Below are positions 1-19,827 of a stretch of 64,000 bases of DNA, in pieces. Location: assembly GCF_002078875.1 (NCBI RefSeq), contig NC_034409.1, forward strand, positions 67,833,946-67,897,945. The letters run 5' to 3'. The notes under the pieces were generated by a model. That model was not told the origin of the DNA, did no database searches, and was given only the letters and a program-made list of their open reading frames with translations. The DNA comes from Numida meleagris. Its lineage: Eukaryota; Chordata; Aves; Galliformes; Numididae. Every line of letters starts with the position of its first letter. Within the stretch, counting starts at the first letter, position 1. A program made the translations under genes and the position numbers.

Positions 1-725
1 ATTGCTAGTCTAGAACTCCTTTGGCTGGCATTCCATGCCCTTGACACCATTAATAAGTCAATTAATGGGCACAGAACACTGCAAAATCATTCATGTCAAT
101 ATTGACACTGCATGTTCTTCAAAATGTATTTCGTGGATAGAATCCTTAAGAAGTAGAGGCTGACTTCTTAAGAAAAGCCTAGGCGCTGCAGTGCTGCGCG
201 TAACTTGATGCAGACTCTCTGCTACAAAGTGGTTCAAAGTTTGTTTTGGTTCAAAAGCAAAAATGTGTCACCTGCACCCTGCAGAATTATATCTGCAGAG
301 CTTCTCTTTGCTCCAGAAGAAATCTGACATTAGAGTTCTTGCCAGCTTCCACAGGTCATTGGTGGAACAGTATGGAGAAGCTGACTTATTGATTGTCAAC
401 CTTTCATATGCCTATGCAATGTTAATAATGTCAGTTTGAACAGGTTATAAGATACATTTTTCATTTTTAATTAATTTTCTAACAAAATAGTTTGCCTGTT
501 TAACCACTATGCACAATAGATATAAAGTTGTATTATTTCCAAAAGTTCTATGCTTTTGATTAGACCATGTTTATTTTCTCTTTAAAAGAAAAAAAAAAAC
601 ACAAAAAACTGGTGTTGCATTCTTAAAATATGTACTTAACTACAGTTCCCCTGTATATAAACTTTGCACAAAATGTTACTCTCTGTGTTTCCTGCTTACT
701 AAATGTCATTTACCATAACTTGCAG
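1..725 (+). other. ABCC9: ABCC9 intron 16, 3' part
   Basis: No exon is visible before position 726. The sequence is AT-rich, with a poly(A) run near 588-598 and a poor polypyrimidine tract before the AG at 724-725. No sequence resembling the Walker A exon of NBD1 was found, so exon 16 must lie upstream of the window. Confidence 0.7.
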
Positions 726-764
726 TGTAAATGAAACTGAGCCTTCTTTTGAAGCATCCAGAAG
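726..764 (+). CDS. ABCC9: ABCC9 exon 17 (39 nt, alternatively skipped in mammals)
   Basis: The exon encodes VNETEPSFEASR plus split serine codons at both ends (AG|T), flanked by cttgcAG and GTatta. It is 39 nt and phase-symmetric, so skipping removes 13 residues without a frameshift. It lies in NBD1 between Walker A and the Q-loop. In mammals the equivalent 39-nt exon 17 of SUR2 is known to be skipped in some transcripts, which alters nucleotide sensitivity. Skipping in this species is inference. Confidence 0.93.
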
Positions 765-1731
765 GTATTATTTCTGTTTTTAGTGTATCATAATGCACTC
801 ATTTTTGAGAATTTCCTCAAACTTTCATCTTTGTACCCTTCAGCCATCACTTTGTTTCCTTACTATGTTGATAATCATCTACTACAGAAATAACTGGCAG
901 ATTGTGCTAAATCCAGTGGATCCCACTCTTTCCCAGCCACTGTACCACTACCTCAGTCTGAAGTCTAGCATCTCAGAAAGGCCAAAGTCTTGCTTGAAAG
1001 ATATTGAGCATTCCCATCTTCTATTCGATGTCACTGGGAGTTCAGTATGCTCTATGTCTCACAAGACAGGGCCTGCAGATACAAGTCATCACTACGTGTA
1101 CCCTCCCACGTGCATATCTTCCATTCAGCACTGGGTTTTGTGCTGCTGGTATCCCAGCTTGACAGCTGTGTGATGGAGCAGGGCACACAGTGTGCAAAGG
1201 GTGTCAGCCAGTGATTCCAGCCCTGCTTTCTGTGAGATGACCTGCAGGTTTAAAAGAAGGGCAAGCCAAACCAAAAAGATGTGCCATCAACAACTAACGA
1301 GTAGTGGCACAGATAGCTGTGGATGGGACCCACGCCATTATTTGATATCTGACATTCCTAAGGACATATTTCATGCTAGTCCATATTGAACACCTATGAA
1401 CAGCTAAAATTTTGGGATACTACTGACTGCTTCTAACCAGCTATTACTCATACCCTAGCACCCTCTCTCTCAATAGCAAATCCTAGGTACGTCAAATATT
1501 TGGTTTGAAGCAATACAATCAAAGAAAAGAAAGATAAGTGTTTAGATTTACAAGTCATTAACAATGCTTCCTCACACATCTCAGCATATCAGAAGAATGT
1601 CTGGCATTACATAAACGTTTTAGCCACAGTACACAAGCAAAACAGAAGTAAAGAATATTCATATTCTTACATATTTCGTGAGGTATTTAAACACATTTAA
1701 GATTAAGTCTAATAAGTACTTGGGATACTGT

Positions 1732-1830
1732 AATCACAGAAGCTTAGAATCATTAAGGTTGGAAAAGACCACTAAGATCATCAAGTCCAACCATCAATCC
1801 ATCACTACCATGCCTAATGATTCCTTGCAG
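1732..1830 (-). repeat. CR1 LINE 3' fragment in intron 17
   Basis: The stretch contains the typical reverse-complement CR1 tail, with 'aatcattaaggttggaaaa' followed by 'gaccactaagatcatc' and 'aagtccaacc'. The (ATTCTRTG) end lies on the left, so the element is on the minus strand. The right boundary is vague because the copy is truncated or diverged. Confidence 0.8.
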
Positions 1831-2369
1831 GCATGTATTGAGCTGTCTTCTCTACCAGTATCATTTCAGCCACTGAGCACCTAATAGACTTAGAGGAAAA
1901 AATATTAACTTTAAAAAACTGTATTTCATATACACAGCCTGGTACAGTAATCTAAAACTTCAGAGAGCAGTGAGTCAGGTATACTGACTACACTTGAACG
2001 GTGCCTTTTCATTACCTATTCTGATGTTGGAGAAAAAAAAAAAGAAAGAAATAGTCTCTTTTTTTTGTGATGATTTCATTATTCTGAGTATTTACAATCC
2101 TCTTTTGGATTGAAATTGCATTTACTAAATTGAGGTAGGTATTGGCCATTTATGGTAGAATCAAGTTCAACGTAGGGTAACATAGGATAGAGACTGTGCC
2201 ACCACGGGAGAGAGTGGGTGTTGCTCTAACAAAAGCAGCTCATTTGAAATTCTTCCCTTCACTTTTGTAAAAATTGTTTTGTCTCTGTTTTTCTCTGCAT
2301 TTTTTATGAAAACATATTATTTCCTTATTCTCAGACATTTCATACTGCGGGTGCTTTGCTTTTTGCTAA

Positions 2370-2492
<123 letters not shown>

Positions 2493-2513
2493 TAAATATC
2501 AATCCAGTCATGG

Positions 2514-2533
2514 AAACAAACAAACAAACAAAG
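2514..2533 (+). repeat. (CAAA)n microsatellite
   Basis: A short run of about four to five AAAC/CAAA units lies just after the exon 18 donor. It is simple-sequence DNA with no other signal. Confidence 0.75.
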
Positions 2534-2723
2534 AATAAACCCTGACTACTTCTTTTAAGAGGTTTTGGCTTCTCCTTCTGGCAGTGTGTATGTAAGCTGT
2601 CTGTGAGGAATCACATGGCAGAAGTGGCTCTCGTGGACACAATGGAAGCAGTATATACATTTTTCAAGCAGCTAAACTTAGATGAGATGAAACCCATCTT
2701 TGGATGCTGGTGACATATTTTTA

Positions 2724-2850
2724 GAGTCATAGAATCATAGAATCCTTAGAGTAGGAAGGGACCTCTGGGGGCCATCTAGTCAATTCTCCTGCAATGAACA
2801 GGGACACCACAGCTAGATCAGGTTGCCCAGGACTTTATCCAGCCTTGCCT
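2724..2850 (-). repeat. CR1 LINE 3' fragment in intron 18
   Basis: It starts with 'agagtcatagaatcatagaa', the reverse complement of the CR1 ATTCTATG tail repeat. It continues with CR1-like sequence including 'gggacctctgggggccatct' and 'aggttgcccagg'. Minus orientation, 5'-truncated. Confidence 0.9.
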
Positions 2851-3853
2851 TTTCTTTTAATGGAGCTTGAGGTTGCCAGAAGATTCTGGAAACAGAGATA
2901 CTAGGCATGTTTCCACAGAGTTTATATCCTTATCCTGCTGTGATCAAGTTGCTGGAGCACTCACTTCACAAAAACAGTGCACATATGCAGATAGGGTGCC
3001 TCCAGGAAATAACCTTAATTCTTCCTATAGAAATACAGGAGAAGGAATTGTAAAAGCTGAGGTGTGGCTTCTGTTCTGCCTATCCAGCACTTGTGTCATA
3101 TGTCCTTCCAAAAACGCCAGCTAACAACTGAGTGGAAAAAATGACTTCAGTAAAACAAAAGCAATACTCACTGTGTTTTAAATTATTAAAAATACATTTC
3201 ATTCCTCTCAGTGTTTTCTTTGATAATATGCTTGATTCCATTCCCACTTAATAAAAGTTAACAAATGTCTCAAAATCCAGATAAGCTTCAAAAATTTCAG
3301 GTACTAGATTATTCAGCTAGTTCATCAGCCTGACTTCATATCAAAGGGGCAAAGCTGAATTACACCGCTCAAATATTCTGATCTCAGACACAGATTACCT
3401 GAGATACTCCACAAGCCTAGCAACTTCATAACAAATTTCAAATATTTCTGAGTGGTTTTCTGATTCTGGAAGGATCAGAAGCGCTGTAAGGATCCTTTGC
3501 CCTTTAATATCACACTGAAGCAAATGAAGAGGCACCTAAAAGGGGAAGAAAAATAACTCACTGAAAAATGCCTCCAAATACTCCAGAGTCCAACAAAACT
3601 GCTCAGTGATGAGGAGGAACGTACTCAGTAATTGAGGTAACTGAATCTTTAAAAAGTAAACTTGCCAACAAAGCTCTCCAATAAATACGTATGTGATTTT
3701 TAACAGTGTTTTTGACTTACTTATTTTTGCAATTATCCAAACATCACAGAACCATAGTAACTTAACAGGAAACTTAAGCTGGAGGGATTTTCTGTTAACA
3801 AAGTACATGGCGTGGCTGGTTAAATAATTGTAATGACAATATTGGTTTTACAG

Positions 3854-3938
3854 GTACAAAGCTGTTACAGACGCGTGTTCTCTACAGCCTGACATTGACT
3901 TACTACCATTTGGTGATCAGACAGAAATTGGAGAAAGG
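3854..3938 (+). CDS. ABCC9: ABCC9 exon 19 (NBD1 helical subdomain)
   Basis: Borders are gttttacAG and GTaaat; 85 nt. It encodes [20 protein letters not shown] and DQTEIGER, the alpha-helical subdomain segment of NBD1 that leads into the ABC signature. It is near-identical to mammalian SUR2 as recalled. Confidence 0.97.
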
Positions 3939-5264
3939 GTAAATAACCTGAAGGCTTTCATATTTTCTTAATGTATGTGTTAAGAAGAGTCTCTCTGAAG
4001 TTACTCATCTATTCTGTATTAGCTACTGCAGTGTTCTAGGAGTCACGACACTGAAGAATGTGCTATGACACATGACAATATTGTTTTGTGATATCTTATC
4101 TGGAGTGGACAGATGTAAATTTAAACAATGTCTTTTGTTTAAGAGATCACATTTTGCCCCCATGGATATATTGTTTCTTGTTGTGCCATGGAATGACTAC
4201 ACTGCATGTTTTGATACGTTGTGAAAAGCAGAGATCCTCAAGGGAAAAGATTTGTGCAGATTTCATTAGAAAATTGGGAAAGATTTATCCTGGAGTTATT
4301 TCAGTGAGTTTATTGTTCACTGTGTAACAAACCTACAACTGTAGCAGTCAGTAACAGAATAAATAGGCTTTAAAGTGAGGGGGGAAACAGCCCTTTTACA
4401 GCATGTTTGTATAGCAGAGTGCTGGTGCTGTAAAAGAGCATGAAGAAAGTTTATACTGTGTGTTTGGTCCTGCAGGAAAATAGGATTACTTTGCACTGAT
4501 CTTAAACCAGGAGAGCTTTGTTCCCAAAATCTTGTCAAGCTAATCTCAACTGTAGTCTGAATGTACGTGAATGAGTTAGTCTTAAAAAGCTAACTCTGGT
4601 ATCCCAACAATGCATACATGGCCAAATAAAGCTTGATTTAACATCCTTTATTAAATACTTGAGCATCTAGACAAGACTGAGCCCCGTACAGCTACAGCAC
4701 AGGTCTCAGTACAAAAGTTAACGGGTTTACTAACAGCTCAGGGTTGTGCACAAGTGGCAGGCACTTCATCCTTGAACTATAGGATGGACATGCCTGGAGC
4801 AATTGTGCCATTTTAATGGTTGAGAAGCTCTTGAAAAACAGAAAAAAAAAAGTCTCAATGCACTCCTGTTAAATGGCTGCACCTTGATTTTCATTTTATT
4901 GATATTTTAAACAACATTTTAAAAATCTTTTTTCCTTTTTCAGTTGTATCTCTAAGGGGATGTTTTGATCATAGTCTCCAAAGTTTTGCTTGCAGAATTT
5001 GATGCTAGTATTAGTTGGATTTTGCAATCTAAGAAGCATTCTGTGCTTAGAGAAGCTCTTCATACTTATCCAAGATTAGTTGATGAATAATCATTTTTTC
5101 CTTGACTGTTATGGGAGGATTATGTTTATTTATCAACAGGATTAGCATTTTAACTAGCCAATTGATTTTTATTGGAACTGTATAATTGTAAAAACTCACA
5201 TTTTCCAAGTCCTGTCATAATGTTTATTCAAAGTTGCATGTTTCTGATCTATTATATTCATTAG

Positions 5265-5375
<111 letters not shown>

Positions 5376-6307
5376 TAAAATTTACAATGAAGCTCTCATT
5401 CATTCTTTGTATTTACCGTTAGAAAAAATTTATATTAGCTTTAGAAAACTGTAGAGAGTTATATTTAACTGAAAATCCAACATATGGAGACAAGAGAGAA
5501 AAAGCTACCACAGGCAACATCAAAACATACTGGGAGACTGATGAAGGTGGTACCTACACTGAAAGAGGGGATCATATTGCCTTTTACTCACTCACAATGA
5601 TACCATGTAACAACATAATCCTGCTGAAATAAGCAAGATTTCTGGATAAGGAGAAGCACCATAATGCAACTAATGCTGAGCAATGAACAAACAGTGTTCA
5701 ACAGTCTCCTGCAGAACTCTGTGGATTCAGGAAGAATTCCCCTTCTCTGATACTAATTCCAGGGCATGCCAGAAATTTTAGGTGTCTACTGTTCATGCAG
5801 GGGCTTAGTTTTCTTCTTAGAGAAGCATTTGCACACCTGAATATTATTTTATTACTGGTCATACTCACTCTAAGTCAAGACCAATGACACCTACAGTTTA
5901 GTTTGGGTGAAATTAGTGTAGTTCCTGACTCAGCTTTACCTTAACTGTGCAAATTTCCCACCACGTTTAGGCCCAAGCCTAGTGTTGGATTCCAGCATTA
6001 TCAAATTTGAATGGGGAATCTCATATCCAGTGGTACTGATTAGGTTTACTCCACACAGATGGTGTGGCACCAGTGCTGCAGATATCTAGACACAAAAAAT
6101 AAAATGAGACTATTGCTACAAATTGAAGAATAATGGATTCTAGCTCACTGTTTCATCCTGCAGCCCTTTGACTATGTCTTAGTTAATATAGAGAGTTAAA
6201 ACATTAGTAACGGCAGATGCTTTATATTTTAAAAGGATTATTGAAATTAAAAATATAAATATACATTTTGTAAAATCCTATTCTATTATTTTATTATTAT
6301 TTTTTGA

Positions 6308-6706
<399 letters not shown>

Positions 6707-6954
6707 TAATTGCAATCGTGACTATAACTTGTTATGGCTTATCTGTGGTTTTTTACAAGTACAGATGAGCTTGGCTTCTAGAAGTTTCAGTTTATGAGCA
6801 GTGTCAATAACCCTTAGAAAGCATTGTTAAGTACTGAATACAATGAACACTGAAATGTGCATATTGCAGTTCTAGGATATTTCTTGTAGGATCCACATCA
6901 GTGATTATACTATTTATGTAGCTGAGTAGATCTCATGGATGCACTTTCTCCTAG

Positions 6955-7158
<204 letters not shown>

Positions 7159-7614
7159 TAAACTAGGCACTAAGAAAAAAATACATGAAATGGGAGGAGC
7201 TTAAAGGACTGGAACAGATTGTCTGGGAAATGTATGGTATATCCATCATGAGTGGTTTTTAAGGACACATTAGGTTAACATCTTTTTGGAATGTTGTACA
7301 AAACCTAGCTATTTAATCAAGGGACAGACTAAAGGACTTCCTAAATTCTTTCTTAGCCTTATATTCTATTATTGTCGTAAGCATTTAGGATTCCCTAAGA
7401 ACTACTTTAAAAGTTTTTGTCATACCAGAATGAACATGGAAAAGAGAAGTAACAAAGTGGACAAAGAAGGATTTCCTGAAAGATAAATCCTAAAATACTG
7501 TGTCTTTGTATTCTGTGGCCTAACTAATCCAAATAAAGTCTCTTTGAGATTAATGTTATTGCTAACACAGTGGCAGACAGCTCTCAAATTAATTAATAAG
7601 TTTTCTTACTACAG

Positions 7615-7711
7615 GATATGGAAGCTGACCAAACTACTTTGGAGAGAAAAACTCTTAGACGGGCCATGTATCCCAGGGAATCCAAAGCACAACTGGAAGA
7701 TGAAGATGAAG
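7615..7711 (+). CDS. ABCC9: ABCC9 exon 23 (linker, first part of ED domain)
   Basis: Borders are ttactacAG and GTatgt; 97 nt. It encodes [20 protein letters not shown], then [12 protein letters not shown], and ends with the first base of a glutamate codon. It contributes the first five residues of an uninterrupted 15-residue acidic run completed by exon 24. Confidence 0.97.
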
Positions 7712-9411
7712 GTATGTTTTATCATTTCATTTATTTATTCTATCATCATGTATATCATTGTCTTTCCACTTGAATATCCAAAGTTGGCAGTTCATAGGAA
7801 AAAAGAAGGAAGATGTTGGGGAAAGGCTGGATATCAGCAGCTGGCAACATGACCCATCAAGAACATCCTTGGGATGCCACAGCAGGTGTAAATGGAGTAA
7901 TTAGTTCTCAGAAACAATTAAATGGTGTCAGGGAAAAGAAAAGTTGAACTGCAGACTTTCTCTTAATAGGAGCATTAATCACAGTGACTCTCATGGCAAT
8001 GTTGGCTGGAATGACTGCAGAATGTATATTGGCTATTTGTAGGCCCTTTATTGAAGCCTTGTGTTTAATCTGGCAACATTCATCATAGATTGCCATTTAG
8101 GTCATAGGTCTGTGGGGTTTGGACGGCCGCACTTTGAAGAAATTCCCAATCACTGCACAACAGGCAGAGCTGGATACCTAAGTCCTTGAAATGGAAATAT
8201 TACAGTGTCTTCTTATTTCTTTGGCAGATCTGAGCAGAACACCGCATACTATGTGCAGTCATCAGTACACTTTATCAGCTAAATTCTTGGAGGAGTTTAA
8301 ATTGAGGTCACTTCAAGCTCCTCTACACAGAAAAGCCTTGCCAGCAACCTAATCTAAGAAACTGAAAGCTATTATCTCTTTGTGGGATGAAATAGAAAAC
8401 ACTGGGAAAAAAAGATGTGTCCTTTCAGTCCATAGAATGCCTACAAAAATTAGACATCATTAAGATTATAAAACACACATCAGTAGCTTCAGGGCAAAAA
8501 CATAACCTGACAATGCATTCTAGATCATACATACTTATTATAAGACCTATGGAAAGTACATAAAGTCTCCGTGTCCCAAGAAGTATACAGTTTTCAAAAG
8601 TGTATGATAATAATAGCTTCCAAGAAAATAGTTGCTGATTTATTTTTAATGTTCAAAGTCAGATGTAAGTTGCATGTACTGTCAGCTTAGGACTGCCAAG
8701 GGTTGCATTTACTGTTAGTTTACAGCTATCAAGCAAGAGCAGGTAATCATTTCTCCTTCCCAAGTGTGGCCTGCAAAACTGTCAGATGCATATTCTTTTT
8801 ATTTTGAGAAAATATAAACAGTTAGATTTATGCACATACGAAATACATACTTCCCATAGCAGAAGTCTGCCGTCAATTTTATTTCTTACGATGTGAAAAC
8901 TATTATACAGTCAATGGTAGGCCTAGAAGAAACATTAAGCCCAGATCTATGCTCTTTTAAATAGACAAAATTTTAGTACCTCTAAATAAAGTAAGAGTAG
9001 AATTCATTAATGCAACAAATGACAAAGCCTCTTGATTGGAAAGCTTGAGGGTGCTTTCCTTAGTATTGTGTGTAACCCAAAGAATTCTACTGACAGTACA
9101 ACAAAAGCAGCAGAACAGGTTGGAAAACGCCTAGTCTGTACTATTAATACAGTCAGTACTGAAGACTTGACTTATAAAAATATTTGATTAGCAAAACTGT
9201 CACTTGTTGAAGACTGACAGTATATAGCTTACTTAAAGAGCATAGGGGACTTCTTAAGAAGATGTGTCTAGAGCATATTCTCTTTTCAAATGACAAACTG
9301 AATTTTGCCATTAAAAGGTAAAATTGAAAGAAAAAATGTCAACCACATACAGTAAAACCATATACAATTGTACTGAATCCAAGCTAATTTGATCAAATAT
9401 CTGAATCACAG

Positions 9412-9659
9412 AGGAAGAAGAGGAAGAAGATGAAGATGATAACATGTCAACTGTCCTAAGGCTCAGGACAAAGATGCCATGGAGAACCTGTTGGAGATAT
9501 CTAACTTCTGGAGGATTCTTCTTGCTCTTTCTGATGATTTTCTCAAAGTTGTTGAAACACTCAGTTATAGTGGCTATAGATTATTGGCTTGCTACATGGA
9601 CATCCATGGACAATGCAAATGAATTCAGGAAGGCTGATGATGGTGGGAGCACAGAAAAG
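9412..9659 (+). CDS. ABCC9: ABCC9 exon 24 (ED domain, first helix of transmembrane domain 2)
   Basis: Borders are gaatcacAG and GTaggt; 248 nt. It begins with the rest of the acidic run and continues [21 protein letters not shown] hydrophobic segment follows ([18 protein letters not shown], then [12 protein letters not shown]), the first membrane helix of transmembrane domain 2. The 3' end encodes an extracellular loop, [20 protein letters not shown], which differs clearly from the mammalian loop as I recall it and holds no N-X-S/T sequon. Confidence 0.96.
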
Positions 9660-10597
9660 GTAGGTCATACTTTGGAGCTGGACAGAGAAAAATAATCTAA
9701 AAAAGAGAGAGAAAATGTTCTAAAGTAATTATTTGCTGTTACCTCAAAACCATTTGGACTGGAAAGGCTGATAGATACAGTAAATTCAGTCATTAGATAA
9801 AATGGATGAATAATTTTTGGAAAAAAAAAGACAATTCAAATTTTATCAGTCTCTTCAAAATGATAAAAGTGAACCAAAAGCATGTTTGAGGTTAGAAAAA
9901 TGGTTGAAGAATGAGCAATCTCATAATAAACTTTTTCATGATATTTTAATACCTAAGTAAATTACTGCATTTTTGTAAGTACTATCCACTTACGTTCTGC
10001 CAAAAAACAAACCCCAAAAAACAGCCGTCAGATGTTCTACTTAAATAGGATACGTTTATTGCTGCAAATTTGACTAGTCTACAAATATCTTAAAATAATC
10101 CACTTGGCAAATTTTTAGAATACTTGAGTGTGTTAGAGCCCAGGCAGATTAATTGGGAATTTGCTCTGGGAATTTTAGTGGTGCTTGAATTCAATAATGT
10201 GGAAGTTTCCAATGTCTCCAAAGAGCCTCCATTCTTGAGAGGTCCTACTCTGGTTATCTGAGTTCCTTGGCTAACAATTTGCATACTTTTGTATTTACCC
10301 AGCTAGTCTATCTTCAGATTTTTATCACTTCAAGGTCTTGAAGGATACTTATCAGTAGTTTGAGAGATCTTGGAACTGCCGGATTTTCTAATTATGTGAA
10401 CATGATGTATTTCAGTTCCATGATAGCTCTTTTATTTCCCCCATAATGATATTAATATAATCACAAAGTATTTGCAATATGACATATCAGCTATTCGGTA
10501 CAAGGTAGTAGTTTCAAAGAGCAGTGCCTTGGGAATTTCATAGCAGAAAAAATATGTGTGTTTACTTCAATGACTGATGTATTTGTCATTTTATTAG

Positions 10598-10746
10598 GCT
10601 TACCATGTAGCTGTCTTCAGCATCCTCTCTGGAGCAGGGATTGTCCTATGCCTCATCACATCTCTGACTGTGGAGTGGATGGGCCTTACAGCAGCCAAAA
10701 ATCTACATCATAATCTCCTCAATAAAATCATCCTTGGGCCAATCAG
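10598..10746 (+). CDS. ABCC9: ABCC9 exon 25 (transmembrane domain 2)
   Basis: Borders are tttattAG and GTacag; 149 nt. It encodes [20 protein letters not shown], then [20 protein letters not shown] and LNKIILGPI. It contains the second helix of transmembrane domain 2 and the cytoplasmic extension with the LTAAKNLHH segment conserved in SURs. The next intron is only 154 nt. Confidence 0.97.
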
Positions 10747-10874
10747 GTACAGCAAAAATAATGTTCCTCCTGCACATTTATTTTCATTGCTTAGCTTCAG
10801 AAAATGGCTGCACATGGCCTTGTGTTCTGTCTGACCAAGGCTTTTATCCAAAACCGGAATTCCAAGTCAGATAA

Positions 10875-11036
<162 letters not shown>

Positions 11037-11763
11037 TAAGATAATGCATTAAAGTATTAATTAGAGAAAAACATAGCAAATAGAAACTCTGGAAATGATC
11101 ATTTACAAATTCAAAATATAAAATGGTTGCACATTTGTAGTAATGAGGGCGTGCAACAGATTAAAAGTGGTAGGAGATCTTAGTTCTTAATTTCTTCATA
11201 AACAGATTAGTTGCTTCTGTTAAAGGATCTGGATTAGTAAAACACCAGATTTAGGGTTCAAATCAAGAAAACAGAGAATAGAATATTACTTCTACTATGA
11301 GGAGTACATGTGAGATAAGTAGATGGTCCATTGTGGCAGTAGCATTTATGAATTTGGAGCGCTCAGGGAAAGGAATAGATACTTTCACTATGTTTGTTTA
11401 TCGAAACATTTGGATGAGCAGTAATCCCTAGTATATGGATGATGGGAACATGAAAGTAAAATTGAGAGGTTCTGTGAAAGTGTATGGTGTTTCTCTACAT
11501 ATTTGATGTATCAATATTCACTTTCTTCTCTGTTATATAATTGAAGTGGAAAAGGTCTTCAGAATATTGACCTCTAGAAAAAGAACTACTTAGTTATTTT
11601 TTAACTTCTGCACATAAAGGCTCCTGGTATAAGGCAAGAATCAATGAACCTATGGAAATATCATTCCACTTTCCCTATGGCACTGAATAGGAAAAAGCAT
11701 GTAGTGGTACTATTAGGGTTTTTTTTTTTTTTTGTCTTATACATGTTTTTCTTTTTGCTCTAG

Positions 11764-17608
<5,845 letters not shown>

Positions 17609-19827
17609 TAGTCCCAGCCATGGTTTTGAAACCTTGGAAGCAAACAGAGACTTAGCCTGATGTAGAGGAGAAGATAGTAACGGGAATTAATCTCGCACTG
17701 AGATTATACACACTGATACCTAAAATAGATCGGGATTGTTTATGTTAAACACGTAGGTTTTTTTCAGCTTTCTTGGCCAGAAGTAAGAAAATATGAGCCT
17801 CCCTCATCTGTTGCTGTTGCGATGTCTACTGCCTGAAGAGAGTGCAAGAACAAACATTTACATAACTTGGAATAAGGCTTTCTCTACTACTGTGCAGCAT
17901 CTGCAGACCTGCCCCCGTAACAGCTACTTTCAAACCAGAGTGTGGCTTTTAAGTAATTTTGTGAGCTGTGCAATCAGTCAGTCATGGCTGTTACAGGCAC
18001 CACGGTGTCTCCCCGGCAACAGGTTTAATCCCACAGCTGTGATTTAGAGGCTCTGTTTGCTGTGCCCTTACTTCTGCTGTGAGCCCCTACTGTGTGTAAT
18101 GTACAGAACTGTTCAGTGTCACAAAAGATATAGCAGAGCTTGGCTTCAACTTAAAAATGAATGACTCCTATCCACAGCACAGCCAGTGGCAGTGAGGCAG
18201 GCTTCTGGTTTTTATAGGGGCTCTCTAATGACAGCATGTGAGGAACTTCAGTGATTGGCATGAGGGCAAGCAAAATCACTGTGTTTCCATTATATATCTG
18301 ACACTAAAAGAGCAGTGAATGAACAGAGCTGTGGTTTGATTTTGCCAGACACAAATAGTAAAAGGCATGATTAATCCTCACATCAAGGGTGTTACCATCA
18401 CCTTCACTGGTAGAGCAACAAAGTTGTGCTCCATTTCTTAAGATGTCAGAGCTTCCCCTTGTGCACAAAGCTATCAGCCTGTAAGATCATTCTGAACTTG
18501 TTTCCACATCAAAGACAGACAAATAACAGAGCCACATCCAATCCTGGAATAAGCTGTGGCAATGCCCATTAATGTCTCAGTCACAAACTCGCATACATGT
18601 GGAGTGAAATTGATCCAAGAATATGCATTGCTTCATCATATCGTTAGAAATAATGTGGTCGTACCAAGGAATAGTTCATTTAGCTCTGCTTAATGGTGCA
18701 GTGGTATTAATATCACTCAGAACTTCAGAAGGGTTCAATAGCAACTTGTCCCAGCTGCTCATGGAGACTCAAGAGCACTCTGTTCCTACTTTCTTGCAGC
18801 TAAGTTAGAGTCTGTTATCTGGTTATCGACACTTCCTACAGATAGATGAACTACAAAGCCCTCATTTTGAATCTCCGAGGGAAAGACTCCAGGCAGGACG
18901 TTATCAAATGGGAGGAAAAAAAGTGGATGGAAAATGCTAACTTTGTAATCCAAAGTAAATATCATGCAGGGAACAGTGGGAGAGTAGGAACACCAGCAGT
19001 CCCATGAATCAGGCACCTTGATGACTACATGAGATCACGTGTATCTGTCATTCACTTCAAAATGGAGATACACATCAAGAAAATTGGCTGAAGCTTGTGA
19101 AAACCTGTGAGAAGTCAGATCTGTCCAGTACAACCTCCGCAGCAATTTCTGCAAGAGCAAGACTTAGTAGCCCAGGCGCAGCCCCACAACTACACTGTTC
19201 TAATGCTTTGAGCTACTGCTACCAACATGCAAATGGTGTTTTGCTGCAGGCTGTGAGCATATAGCAGGCTTAGAGATGTCTTCCCCATGCACAGTGTCCC
19301 ACTGCATAATGTAGACACTTTATGTCTGTCTGGCCAAAAAACACGTGCCTTACTTGTATAAATCCCACCACAACACTTCACGGACTTTGTGAAGTCACCA
19401 ATACTTCTATTTTGGAAGGTAAACTCACGTTTGAGAAGATGTGAGAGAGAGTGGAGAGGAGTGGAATTGATTTGCTTTAAAGGTTGTAATTAAGGGTGTT
19501 ATGCTATTCTTATGATTTCTTTTCACATGCTCACTATACTTATTATACCTCCTCTTCTGGGAGAAGCTAACACTGAGACACCCCAGCCCAAGTGGACTTG
19601 CAGAAAATACTGGCCTGTTTCATTTGTGTCCAGCAAGCTCCTGTAGGCTGTTTAGGACACCAAAAATCCTGAACTTTTCCAGGAAAAACCACCCAGATTT
19701 AAGGACTAGGTGTCATTACAGAAGTAATTCTCAGTAAACTGAATGTGCTGTGCACCAGAAGAAATTTTATTGTCACTGCGTTTTAATGTTGTCTAGAATC
19801 TTTCTCTCTCCCTCTGTCTCATTTTAG

